The notes below the pieces were generated by a model. That model searched no databases and was not told the origin of the DNA. It worked only from the letters and a program-made list of their open reading frames with translations. Below, piece by piece: positions 34,476 through 43,218 of a DNA stretch of 64,000 nt. The position numbers and the translations under genes are program-made. Position 1 is the stretch's first letter, and each line of letters starts with the position of its first letter. This DNA comes from Bradyrhizobium semiaridum (lineage in GTDB: Bacteria > Pseudomonadota > Alphaproteobacteria > Rhizobiales > Xanthobacteraceae): NCBI RefSeq assembly GCF_020329505.1, contig NZ_JAGKJJ010000003.1:62001-126000 (forward strand), given 5' to 3'.

Positions 34476-35474
34476 ATGTCTGCAATTTCAACGCCGTCCC
34501 GCCGCGGCTTCCTCGGTACCGCCGCCGTCGGCATCGGTGCGCTCGCGGGCTTTGATTTGTCCGGAAGCGCATGGGCCGCGACCGGTCGTGTCACCGACAC
34601 GGTTCGCCTGACCTGGGGCTTGAGTGGGCTTAACCTGATTGCCAAGGAACGCGGCGAGTTCGAGAAGCTGCTCGCCAGGGACGGCATCAAGGTTGAATGG
34701 CTGGGGCCGTTCCCGAACCATGCTCCGACGCTGCAGGCCGTCACCGGCGGCAGCGCCGATTTCAGCTTTGGCGGCAGCACGACGCCGGCGCTGGCCGCGA
34801 TCGTCGCCGGCTCGCCTCTCGTGTTCACCCAGTTCGTGGTCTACGAGCCCCGCACCACCGCGATCATCGCGCGCGATGATTCCGGCATCAATAAGGTCGA
34901 AGACCTGGTCGGCAAGTCAGTGGCGGTGAACCGCTCCGGCCTCGGCGAATTCCTGCTGGTCGCGGCGCTCGAGAAGCACAAGGTCGACCGCTCCGCGGTG
35001 AAGTTCGTGTACCTCAATCCGCCGGATGCGGCACCGGCCCTCGTCTCAGGAAAGGTCGACGCGTGGTCGATGTGGAGTCCCGGCGTTGATATCGCCCGGC
35101 TGGAATACAAGGCGCACGACATCTTCCTCGAAGGCCGCGATCTGGATTTCCAGATCGACTATACGTCCTATCTGACCACCCGGAAGTTTGCGACCGACAA
35201 TCCCGCGCTGGTCCGTGCCGTCAACGACGCCTTCCGCGCCGAGGGCAAATGGATTTCCGCGAACAGCAAGGACGCCGAATACATCGCCCAGAAGGCCGGA
35301 AAGTACAGCGACCAGGTGCGCGATCAGTTCATCGCAATGAACCGGCAGTACCGCTATTTCCCGGTCAGCGACGAGAAATTCCTATCCGAGCTGCAGAAGG
35401 CCGCCGATTGGCTGGTGGCACGCGAGGTGCTGCCCGAGGCGGTCAAGGTCACGGACCATCTGGCACCGCTCTGA
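34476..35474 (+). CDS. ssuA: Aliphatic-sulfonate-type substrate-binding protein (SsuA-like)
   Basis: 332 residues with a twin-arginine signal (SRRGFLGTAAVGIGALAGF, cleaved near AWA) and the NMT1/SsuA fold: LTWGLSGLNLIAKERGEFEK, GGSADFSFGGSTTPALAAI and SAVKFVYLNPPDAAPALVSG with KVDAWSMWSP. Third gene of the ssuCBA-type operon, 21 bp after the ATPase. The substrate may be a sulfonate, sulfone or sulfate ester. Confidence 0.9.
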   Translation: MSAISTPSRRGFLGTAAVGIGALAGFDLSGSAWAATGRVTDTVRLTWGLSGLNLIAKERGEFEKLLARDGIKVEWLGPFPNHAPTLQAVTGGSADFSFGGSTTPALAAIVAGSPLVFTQFVVYEPRTTAIIARDDSGINKVEDLVGKSVAVNRSGLGEFLLVAALEKHKVDRSAVKFVYLNPPDAAPALVSGKVDAWSMWSPGVDIARLEYKAHDIFLEGRDLDFQIDYTSYLTTRKFATDNPALVRAVNDAFRAEGKWISANSKDAEYIAQKAGKYSDQVRDQFIAMNRQYRYFPVSDEKFLSELQKAADWLVAREVLPEAVKVTDHLAPL

Positions 35475-35510
35475 ACGAAATCACCAACCGGCGCATTCTG
35501 GGTCGAACCG

Positions 35511-35776
35511 ATGAACAAGCCTGTCGCCGCCACATCACTGCAGCCGTCCGATCGCCTGCAAAGGCTTTCGCCAGACATCGACGCGCTTCTGGGTCGCATT
35601 GCGGAGGGTGCCAGCGAACGCGAACGCGAGCATGTCCTGCCATGCCGGAGATCGATCTCATTCGCACGGCCCGCCTCGGTGCACTGCGGCTTGTGGTCGA
35701 GGCCGGCGAGGCCGGGGCATGGATACGTGCGCTGTTCGAGATCGTAATTCGCCTCGGCGAGGCCGATGGCGGATGA
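35511..35776 (+). pseudogene. Truncated acyl-CoA dehydrogenase family gene (SfnB/DszC-like N-terminus)
   Basis: From ATG 35511: MNKPVAATSLQPSDRLQRLS, DIDALLGRIAEGASERERE, then a frameshift near 35640 and EIDLIRTARLGALRLVVEAG, ALFEIVIRLGEADGG-stop. This is the N-terminal 85 or so residues of the acyl-CoA-dehydrogenase-like flavoproteins that often follow sulfonate transporters. The rest is gone. It shows the ssu operon once had a further downstream desulfurisation enzyme. Confidence 0.75.
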
Positions 35777-35789
35777 TGAGCACAGACTG

Positions 35790-36110
35790 GTCCCGCCGCT
35801 CGTGCGTGAAGTCATGGTAGACGACACCAAGCACGTCCATTTCCACGCCGGCGCTCACCAATGCGATGTGGACGCATGTGCTCGGGGATGCCGGGCACCT
35901 GTGCAGCGCGATGGCGGTCCAGACATCCTCGACGTCGCGTTCGGGTACGCCGTAGCCCTCCATGAAGGCGTGCGGCGTTGGCCCCGTTCACCTCGAAGCG
36001 CAGGTCGGCACTTCAATACCTCTTGGTCAACCCCATGTCGTGGAACATGACACCCAGGTAGAGCAACTCCGGGTCGTATTTCAGGCCGCGGCGTTCGCCT
36101 GTGAGTGCCC
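35790..36110 (-). pseudogene. HD-domain protein remnant
   Basis: Minus-strand frames give GLKYDPELLYLGVMFHDMGL, then TKRY-stop-SADLRFEVNGANAAR, a frameshift, and MEGYGVPERDVEDVWTAIAL then ALVSAGVEMDVLGVVYHDF. This is the metal-binding HD domain (HD in VMFHDMG) of cyanamide-hydratase-like proteins, interrupted by one stop and one frameshift. Its 5' side is fused to a hotdog remnant. Confidence 0.75.
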
Positions 36111-36112
36111 CA

Positions 36113-36366
36113 AAAGATTGCGAGCGTCGCGCCGGCGCCGAACTGGTGCTTGAGGAGATGGCCTATCGAGATGTCGAAAGCCATCGCCAGCACGCCGCCA
36201 TGAACCGATCCCTGCGGGTTGAACATGTAGGGCTTGACGTCGAGAGAGACGATGCAGGCGTCGGCGTTGTAGGAGACCGCCATCCCGAAGAACCGCGAAA
36301 GAACGATCCGAATTCGTCGCGACCGCGGCCGCAACGACCAGCCTCCCGCACCTGCGCTTCGTCCAT
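36113..36366 (-). pseudogene. PaaI-like hotdog thioesterase remnant
   Basis: MDEAQVREA starts one frame, followed after shifts by FFGMAVSYNADACIVSLDVK, YMFNPQGSVHGGVLAMAFD and ISIGHLLKHQFGAGATL. The NPQGSVHGGVLAMAFD stretch is the hotdog active-site helix of PaaI-type acyl-CoA thioesterases. The C-terminal third is missing and replaced by HD-protein sequence. It lies 14 bp past the end of the CaiB gene and may once have been co-transcribed with it. Confidence 0.7.
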
Positions 36367-36379
36367 CCGTCCCACCTTC

Positions 36380-37612
36380 TTACTCCGCCGGCTGCTTCAG
36401 CGCGGCATCGCCGAACGCGCCCTTCGAGGCGAAGTTTAGCACTTCCTTTCGCGACCACCCGACCCAGTTCTCGAACACTTCGACAGTGTGCTCGCCGAGC
36501 GTCGGTGGCGGCGTGGACGGTGCGGGCGGCTTATCGTCGAACCGAAGCGGCCGGGCGACGAATTTGACTTCGCCGGCGACCCTGTGCTTCACGGTCTGGA
36601 CCATGTTGCGCTGGATGAGCTGCGGCGCTTCGCAGACTTCGCCGACCGTTCTGATCGCGCCGCACGGAATGCCCGCACCGCCGAACAACTCGAGCCAGCG
36701 GTCGCGCGGCTCGGCCTTGAAGATCGGACGCAGAATTCCTCCGAGCGCTACGCGGTTCGCCGCGCGCCTGGGGGCCGTCTCGAAGCGAGGGTCGGCTTCG
36801 AGGTCCTTGCGACCGATGACTGCGCAGAACAGCGACCAGAACTTGTCGTTGGCGACGCCGAGGTTGAACCAGCCGTCGCTCGCCTCGAACGTTTCGTACG
36901 GGCTGATTGTGGGATGCACGTTGCCGCGACGCTTCGGGCTTTCCCCAGACGCGAAGTACATGCCTGCGTTGAACGTCAACAGCGAGGCCATGGCGTCCAG
37001 CATGGAGACGTCGACCCGTCCGCCGATACCGGTTCTGTTGCGCTTCATGAGCGCGGCAAGCACCGCCTGCGAAGCGTAGAGGCCGGTGACCAGGTCCGCG
37101 ATGGATGTACCGACCTTGGTGGGCGGACCGTCCGGATCACCTGTGATGTCCATGACGCCGGACTCGCCCTGCAGGATAAGGTCGTAGCCGGGCCGGCTCG
37201 CGTCCGGACCGCTCCTTCCGAACCCGGAGATGCTGCACTGGATGAGCGTGGGGTTGCCGGCACTCAATGTTGGGTAAGACAGGCCCCATTTGTCGAGCGT
37301 ACCGGGCCTGAAGTTGTCGATCACGACGTCGGCCGCCCTGGCGAGCGCAATCACCGCATCGCGTCCCGCCGGGGACTTCAAATCGATTGCGCAGCTCCGC
37401 TTGTTACGGTTGACCGACAGAAAATACGAGCTCTCCCCGTTGACGAACGGAGGGCCGTACCGGCGACTTTCGTCGCCGACACGCGGGTCTTCGATCTTCA
37501 CGACGTCCGCGCCGAGATCGCCGAGATGCATCGTGGCGAAGGGGCCGGAGACGACCCGGCAGAGGTCAAGGACCTTGATGCCGGAGAGAGCTTCCGTCCT
37601 AGACGATCGCAT
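36380..37612 (-). CDS. CaiB/BaiF family CoA transferase
   Basis: 410 residues of the class III CoA-transferase family: LSGIKVLDLCRVVSGPFATM, HLGDLGADVVKIEDPRVGDE, NRNKRSCAIDLKSPAGRD and the aspartate nucleophile region KVGTSIADLVTGLYASQAV. It moves CoA between carboxylic acids. The start overlaps the end of the dehalogenase gene by 14 bases. Together with that gene and an MFS permease, it suggests uptake, dehalogenation and CoA activation of a small acid. Confidence 0.88.
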   Translation of the reverse strand: MRSSRTEALSGIKVLDLCRVVSGPFATMHLGDLGADVVKIEDPRVGDESRRYGPPFVNGESSYFLSVNRNKRSCAIDLKSPAGRDAVIALARAADVVIDNFRPGTLDKWGLSYPTLSAGNPTLIQCSISGFGRSGPDASRPGYDLILQGESGVMDITGDPDGPPTKVGTSIADLVTGLYASQAVLAALMKRNRTGIGGRVDVSMLDAMASLLTFNAGMYFASGESPKRRGNVHPTISPYETFEASDGWFNLGVANDKFWSLFCAVIGRKDLEADPRFETAPRRAANRVALGGILRPIFKAEPRDRWLELFGGAGIPCGAIRTVGEVCEAPQLIQRNMVQTVKHRVAGEVKFVARPLRFDDKPPAPSTPPPTLGEHTVEVFENWVGWSRKEVLNFASKGAFGDAALKQPAE

Positions 37613-38303
37613 CCGCCAAATCCTTCATCGTGGGAACGGTGATGTCGGGCTTGTGCGGCGTCTCTTCGAACGGACGATCGCGGCGATTGATCATCGCCGT
37701 GTGCATGCCGGCCGATTTCGCGCCAATGACGTCGAACGCGTGGTTGGCAACGAAGAGGATCTGATCCATCTTGAGGCCAAGGATCTCGGCGGCCTTCGTG
37801 TAGGTCGCCACATGCGGCTTGAAGGAGTTCGCCTCGGCGACCGAGATCACGTTGTCGAACGGGATCTTGTGATACTTCTTGGCGGTCTCGAGCATATCGC
37901 GGTCGCCGTTGGAGAGCACAACCAGCTTGTACCTGGTCTGCATCTTGGCGAGCGCCGCCGGCACTTCAGGGAAACATTCGAGCTTCTCGATCTCGCCGAC
38001 CAGGTACTTCACCTCGTCCTTCGTGTACTTGATGCCCGACCGGTCCATGACCTGGGAGACGGCGCGGTGACCGATCTCGCGGTACGGCGTATGCTCGCGG
38101 TGGAGCAGCGCGTCGATCATCGAGTTCTCGAAGTGAGTGCGGCGCCACCAGGTGACAAAGGAGTTCGGATTGCCGGTCCAGCCCTTCTCCTTGAGGAACG
38201 GCGTCGCGATCTTGATGAGGCCGCCCTGCATGTCGACGACCGTGCCGTACTGGTCGAACATGCAGACCCTCACGGTGTCCTTCAGAGTCTGGATGTCGGT
38301 CAT
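37599..38303 (-). CDS. HAD-family haloacid dehalogenase type II
   Basis: 234 residues with the nucleophile Asp17 in VCMFDQYGTVVDM, LVVLSNGDRDML as motif II, Lys in SFKPHVATYTKAAEILG and motif IV ILFVANHAFDVIGAKSAGM. This arrangement is that of L-2-haloacid dehalogenases, which convert 2-haloacids to 2-hydroxyacids. Start MTDIQTL follows GGAAGAA. Dehalogenase activity is plausible but other small-acid phosphatase-like roles are possible. Confidence 0.82.
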   Translation of the reverse strand: MTDIQTLKDTVRVCMFDQYGTVVDMQGGLIKIATPFLKEKGWTGNPNSFVTWWRRTHFENSMIDALLHREHTPYREIGHRAVSQVMDRSGIKYTKDEVKYLVGEIEKLECFPEVPAALAKMQTRYKLVVLSNGDRDMLETAKKYHKIPFDNVISVAEANSFKPHVATYTKAAEILGLKMDQILFVANHAFDVIGAKSAGMHTAMINRRDRPFEETPHKPDITVPTMKDLADAIV

Positions 38304-38508
38304 TGCTTCTTCCCTTTGCTCGTTGACTGAGTGGATGATCCGAATTTGATCGCATCCACCGTCATTTCGAAATGGATTGTTCTTCTGCGCACATTCGCGA
38401 CGTGAATGTCGTCGCGGCTCCACAGGTTCGGTCACAGCTTCTCCAAACGGCTCGACGGCAGGGAGCCCGAAGCGAATCTCCGGGCCCACTGCTACTTGTC
38501 CATGTCCG

Positions 38509-39921
38509 CTAGGCTCCGATACCGACGACCTTCTCTGTCGAGGCCGACGATTCCGTTCCGGTCGGCGCGCCCGAGACTTCCTCAAGTGCGCGACCTTTGG
38601 TCTCGAAGCCGAAGATCATGAAGACCACGGCCTGGAAGAGAAGAATGCCCGCGAGCGTCACCAGCACGCCGACGAGCCCCTTCCACGCGAAGATCGCGAT
38701 GACGACGAACTGGACCAGTGCCGTCGTCACGCGCCCGGCGGTCGCGCAGATGGCCGTGCCGCGGAGCCTGTAGCGGGTCGGGAAGAGCTCAGGAACGTGC
38801 ATGGCGAAGCCGGTAGCCAACATCACATAGGTCGCGGTGACGAGAAGGAAGCCGACCACGACGAGCGGACCGCCGTCCGGCATGAACGGATACGCCAGAC
38901 CGAAGGCCGCCGCCGCGATCGACGATCCGATGATCGACGGTCTACGACCTATCGCATCGGCTAGCGCCAAGCCGATCAGCGATCCAATCGGGCCGCCCAG
39001 AGACATGAAAGTCGTGTAGCCGAGCGAGGACACGATGCTGTGGCCACCCTTCACCATGAATGTCGGCAACCAGCCAATGAAGCCGTAGAGGCTGAAGCCG
39101 ACGACGATGTGCAGGAGACTGCCGAGCAAGGTCCGACTGAGGTAAGGAGGTGCGAACAGGCGCCAGACGGATCCGCCCTCGTCTTCCACATGCTGCACCG
39201 TCGAAACCGGCGGCAGCGGCCCCTTCTTGACAGCTTCCGCTTCAATGCGAGCGAGGATCGCCTCGGCTTCGTCGCCGCGGCCGTTAGCGGCCAACCACCG
39301 AGGCGACTCGGGCATCGACTTTCGAAGGAACCAGACGATCATCGCCAGCACGCCGACGAGGCCGAACATATAGCGCCATCCGAGGCTCGGAATCACCCAC
39401 AGACCGACCATCGACGAGACGAACAGGGAAAGGTTGGTGATGACGGCCAGGATACCGATCCATCGGCCGCGGGACAATGCAGGGACGAACTCGGTCAACG
39501 TTGCGTAACCGACGACAATCTCGGCGCCCAGCCCGATCCCTGTGACGAAGCGCGCGGCGATCAGCGCCTGCATGGACGGAGCAAGCGCCGCCGCCAGAGA
39601 GGCAAGGCCGAAGATGGCCAGATTGACCTGATAGGAGAAACGGCGACCGTAGCGATCGCCCAGAATGCCCGAGAACCAGGCACCCAAAGTCATGCCGATG
39701 AAGGTCGCGGTGACGAACGCCGCGTTGAGCTCGAGTGTCGACCACCCCTCCTTCAGTACGGCTCCGAGAACACCGCCGGCGAGGTAGATGTCGAAGGCGT
39801 CGAGGAACATGCCCGCGCCAATCAGCGCAAGGACCCGCCAATGAAAGCCGCAAATCGGCAGCCGATCGAGGCGAGCGCCCGCGTTGACCGATGCAACCGG
39901 TATATCCGAAATCGCTTGCAT
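38509..39921 (-). CDS. MFS transporter, aromatic/organic acid type
   Basis: 470 residues with twelve predicted membrane segments; GILGDRYGRRFSYQ is the loop 2-3 motif and LIGAGMFLDAFDIYLAGGVL fits the AAHS or sugar-porter-like acid transporters. Start at MQAISDIP, four bases after GGAGGG-ATGC. It lies upstream of the dehalogenase and CoA-transferase genes in the same direction and probably imports their substrate. Confidence 0.85.
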   Translation of the reverse strand: MQAISDIPVASVNAGARLDRLPICGFHWRVLALIGAGMFLDAFDIYLAGGVLGAVLKEGWSTLELNAAFVTATFIGMTLGAWFSGILGDRYGRRFSYQVNLAIFGLASLAAALAPSMQALIAARFVTGIGLGAEIVVGYATLTEFVPALSRGRWIGILAVITNLSLFVSSMVGLWVIPSLGWRYMFGLVGVLAMIVWFLRKSMPESPRWLAANGRGDEAEAILARIEAEAVKKGPLPPVSTVQHVEDEGGSVWRLFAPPYLSRTLLGSLLHIVVGFSLYGFIGWLPTFMVKGGHSIVSSLGYTTFMSLGGPIGSLIGLALADAIGRRPSIIGSSIAAAAFGLAYPFMPDGGPLVVVGFLLVTATYVMLATGFAMHVPELFPTRYRLRGTAICATAGRVTTALVQFVVIAIFAWKGLVGVLVTLAGILLFQAVVFMIFGFETKGRALEEVSGAPTGTESSASTEKVVGIGA

Positions 39922-40085
39922 GCATCCCTCCCAAGGGTCGACTGACATTGACCGAAATTGTTTGGGAGCAGGATGGCCATCGGGATGGCGACGTCTAATC
40001 GGAATCCGCTATTCCATTATTTGGCAGACTAATAATCCTGCTGTTGCTCGGGATTATCGCAAGATGGTCGGCGAGCGGCCCTCTC

Positions 40086-41000
40086 TTAGTCACTATGGGG
40101 AAGGCTTCGCGTGGCATCGACGAAGATTGAACGCAACCAGTTCAGGTCCTGACTTGCATCGTGCCTTCGGTGCCAATACATCGACCATTCGAAGGGATTG
40201 GACGCGAACGGTAGGTCTCTGATCGCAAGATCTTCTGCGACCATCGCGAAGGCCAAACGTCGCGGCATGACCGACAACAGATCGGAATCCCGCAGCACGT
40301 GCGGGACCAGCAGCCAATGGGGAACGTTGACCGCGACCCGGCGGGCCAGCCCTTGCCGGGCGAGCACGTCATCGACGAAGCGGAGGTCTGTCGGCGACAT
40401 CGAAACCTTGAGATGCGCCGCCTGGAGAAACGTTTCCATCGTAAGCGGCCGCTGCGCCAAAGGGTGACCTTCGCGCATCACGCACACCATCCGATCCTTC
40501 ATCAGGACGACCGACTTGATCGAATTCGAATGGGCAAGACCCATCGAGATCGCAAGGTCGATTTCGTCCTTCTCCAAGGCCTCAACCGTTTGCGTCGGCG
40601 AATAGTGCACGACGTCGAGCTGCGCGAAGGGGGCAGTCGTTTCCAACGTTTTGCCGACGGCGGGAAGAAGAAGACGGCTGAGAAGATCGGACAACCTCAC
40701 GGAAAAACTTCGTGTGGTGGTGGTCGGATCGAAAGCGGATTCGCTATCCAGAAGGCGCTCCACCTGCCGCAGAAGCCGCTTCACCGGCTCCGCCAGTTCG
40801 ATCGCACGCGGCGTGGCCTGCATGCCGTTGGCCGTCCGGACCAGGAGCTCGTCCTTGAAAATGTGACGCAGCCTGGAGAGCGCATTGCTCATTGCGGGTT
40901 GACTAAGGCCAATCCTGTCGGCAGCACGGGTTACATGAAGGTCTATGAGAAGAGCGTTAAGAGCGACCAGAAGATTGAGATCGACAGATCTAAGGTTCAT
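40086..41000 (-). CDS. LysR family regulator, NodD/LinR-like subgroup
   Basis: 304 residues; MNLRSVDLNLLVALNALLID, SQPAMSNALSRLRHIFKDEL and TANGMQATPRAIELAEPVKR are typical of the NodD/LinR/NahR-like branch. Directly upstream of the MFS-dehalogenase-CoA-transferase genes in the same direction, so likely their activator. Nod-gene function is not implied. Effector probably an organic or aromatic acid. Confidence 0.86.
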   Translation of the reverse strand: MNLRSVDLNLLVALNALLIDLHVTRAADRIGLSQPAMSNALSRLRHIFKDELLVRTANGMQATPRAIELAEPVKRLLRQVERLLDSESAFDPTTTTRSFSVRLSDLLSRLLLPAVGKTLETTAPFAQLDVVHYSPTQTVEALEKDEIDLAISMGLAHSNSIKSVVLMKDRMVCVMREGHPLAQRPLTMETFLQAAHLKVSMSPTDLRFVDDVLARQGLARRVAVNVPHWLLVPHVLRDSDLLSVMPRRLAFAMVAEDLAIRDLPFASNPFEWSMYWHRRHDASQDLNWLRSIFVDATRSLPHSD

Positions 41001-41174
41001 GACGCGCCAGCATTGATGTCACGAATAATGAAGCCTTGAAAATCCACAATACAAATCTAAATCGATCGGCGTCAACGTCCGCTCTCGCACTGCCGCGCTC
41101 CGGCCAAGCGCCTGGCGCGGGCGGAGGCTTGCGACGTCAACATTGCGCGCTTTGGCGTCAGTCTCCTCACTGAG

Positions 41175-42878
41175 TCAGCGTTGAAAGACAACTTTGCCTC
41201 CGACGAGTGTGATGTCCGCCTTGATATCTTTGATTTGCTCTTCCGGAATGGCCATGTAGTCCGCGGAAAGGACCGTGAGGTCGGCAAGCTTGCCCGGCTG
41301 GATCGTGCCCTTGCGCGCCTCGTCGAACGTGTAGCGCGAAGCTGCCGACGTGTAGAGACGGAGCGCCTGTTCGCGACTGATAGCTTCCGCGGCGCCGTAC
41401 ACGCTCCCATTGGGATCTTTCCGCGTCACCATGATGTACATGTTGAGGAACGGGTTGATTGGGTTGACGGGAAAGTCAGTTCCGGCGCCGAGGCTGTCCA
41501 GCCCCATTTTTTCGATCAAGGTCTTGGTCGGCACGGCGCGATCGGCGGTCGGCCGTCCCAGGAAGCGCTCGACGGTCGCGGCCTTATCCCACATGAAGAC
41601 GTTCTGGAAATCGACCCTGACCCCCAGCCTGTGAGCGCGCTCCATCTGCTCGGGCCTGATCAGACTCGCGTGAATGAGAACGAAACGACGGTCCCGGATG
41701 GGCCTTTCCTTGTCGGCAGCTTCGAAAGCATCGAGCACCTGATCGATGCCGAGATCGCCGACGACGTGCACGCCTACACGCCAACCGTAGCGATTGCAGA
41801 TCGAGACGAGTTGCACGAGCCGTTCGGGCGTTTGCTGGGCGATGCCATGGTAGTTATCGTGCGAGTCCGGATAGACATCGCGCATTAGCGCCGTCTTCAG
41901 GGTCATGCCGCCATCGTAGAAGATCTTGATGCCGGCGAACTTGACCCAGTCGTCGCCGAAGCCTGACGAAGCTCCGTTGCCCGCCATGATCGCCTCCCAA
42001 GCGGTTAGCTCGGCGGGCGGCTCGGGTCTGAACATCAATCCCGTCCGCAACGTCGCTTGTCCGGACGCGGCGATCTTCTGCAGTGTGCGGACGTCGCGCG
42101 CTTCCGTGGCGCCTTCGACCGCGCTCGTGATCCCGAAACTGTTCAGTGCCCGCTCCGCGAGCGTGAACTGCCTGATTTCGTCGTCTTCGGTCCAAGGCGG
42201 AACAGCCTTCTCGACTTGGTCGATCGCCGTCTCGACGAGGACGCCGGTCAGTTCACCGGCGGCGTCGCGCTCGAAGGAACCGCCGCTCGGGTTCGCGGTG
42301 GTCTTGTCGACCCCTGCCTTGTGCAGGGCCATCGTGTTCGCCATGGAGAAATGACCGACGGTCCGCAGATAGACCGGATTGTCGGGGGCGACGCGGTCGA
42401 TCTCCTGCCTCGTTAGATACCGTTTCTCGGCGAGTTGCGACGGCGGGTGCCACGCGCCGCCCACAATCCAGTCGCCCGGCTTCTTCTTGGCCACGAACGT
42501 CTTGATCGCCTCGAGCGCTTCGGCGACCGTCTTCGCGCGGCTCATGTTGACGACATAATCGGCGAGACCGGCCGCCTTGAAATGAGCGTGAGTATCGATC
42601 AGGCCGGGAATCACGGTCTTGCCGGACACGTCGAGCACTTGCGTGCGCGCACCGGCGAGCGCCCGGATGGCTGCGCTGCTACCGGTCGCGAGAATTTTTC
42701 CGTCCCGAACGGCGATCGCCTCGGTCACGCTGGATCGTTCGTCGAGAGTCAGAACTTTCCCGCTGACGAGGACGAGATCGGGCGAGTTGACATCTCCCTG
42801 CTGGGCAGCAGCGGGCGCTGCGCCCGCGAATAGAATTCCCGCACCGAGCATCGCGAGCGCCACCGACCTGCAGACCAT
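41175..42878 (-). CDS. Secreted amidohydrolase (YtcJ/amidohydrolase_3 family)
   Basis: 567 residues: Sec signal peptide (MVCRSVALAMLGAGILFAGA, cleaved after AAAQ), then LVLVSGKVLTLDERSSVTEA, metal-site VIPGLIDTHAHFKAAG and C-terminal DSLGAGTDFPVNPINPFLNM. The family hydrolyses amides or N-formyl bonds with one or two metals. GGGAGG precedes the ATG by five bases. The reading frame stays open for 63 codons upstream, but that part is a leftover SDR tail (see 42978-43090). Confidence 0.87.
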   Translation of the reverse strand: MVCRSVALAMLGAGILFAGAAPAAAQQGDVNSPDLVLVSGKVLTLDERSSVTEAIAVRDGKILATGSSAAIRALAGARTQVLDVSGKTVIPGLIDTHAHFKAAGLADYVVNMSRAKTVAEALEAIKTFVAKKKPGDWIVGGAWHPPSQLAEKRYLTRQEIDRVAPDNPVYLRTVGHFSMANTMALHKAGVDKTTANPSGGSFERDAAGELTGVLVETAIDQVEKAVPPWTEDDEIRQFTLAERALNSFGITSAVEGATEARDVRTLQKIAASGQATLRTGLMFRPEPPAELTAWEAIMAGNGASSGFGDDWVKFAGIKIFYDGGMTLKTALMRDVYPDSHDNYHGIAQQTPERLVQLVSICNRYGWRVGVHVVGDLGIDQVLDAFEAADKERPIRDRRFVLIHASLIRPEQMERAHRLGVRVDFQNVFMWDKAATVERFLGRPTADRAVPTKTLIEKMGLDSLGAGTDFPVNPINPFLNMYIMVTRKDPNGSVYGAAEAISREQALRLYTSAASRYTFDEARKGTIQPGKLADLTVLSADYMAIPEEQIKDIKADITLVGGKVVFQR

Positions 42879-42977
42879 TCCAACCTCCCGATCGTTGTGT
42901 TCAATAGACGAACATCCTTCTTTTCTCGATAATACCCTGCCTGTCGAAGCGGTCCACCGGTTCAGGGGCGTTCGCGA

Positions 42978-43090
42978 CGCGATCGTTGCGCCCCCATCAA
43001 CGACAACAATCGAACCGGTCGAGAATGGATTGCAGGCGAGAAAGAGGACCGCGTTCGCGATGGCCAATGACTGGCCAAAAGTTCGGCTGA
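42978..43090 (-). pseudogene. Short-chain dehydrogenase C-terminal remnant
   Basis: FGQSLAIANAVLFLACNPFS then TGSIVVVDGGATIA is the last 35 or so residues of an SDR (compare the EIANAVLFLAS...SGxIxxVDGG motif). No Rossmann domain or active site remains. It has no stop at the usual place and is in frame with the amidohydrolase gene, so automated callers may wrongly extend that protein to 630 residues. Confidence 0.8.
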
Positions 43091-43218
43091 TTTGGCGCGA
43101 ACGCGTCGAGGACGAACCTTGGCACGAAATGGCTTCACGAGATGCTCCGGCGCGCCACCGGAGAGCTCAGGCACGGCCGCAAGCGGCCGCCTCCGCCTCG
43201 CCACACCATCGGCGGTCC

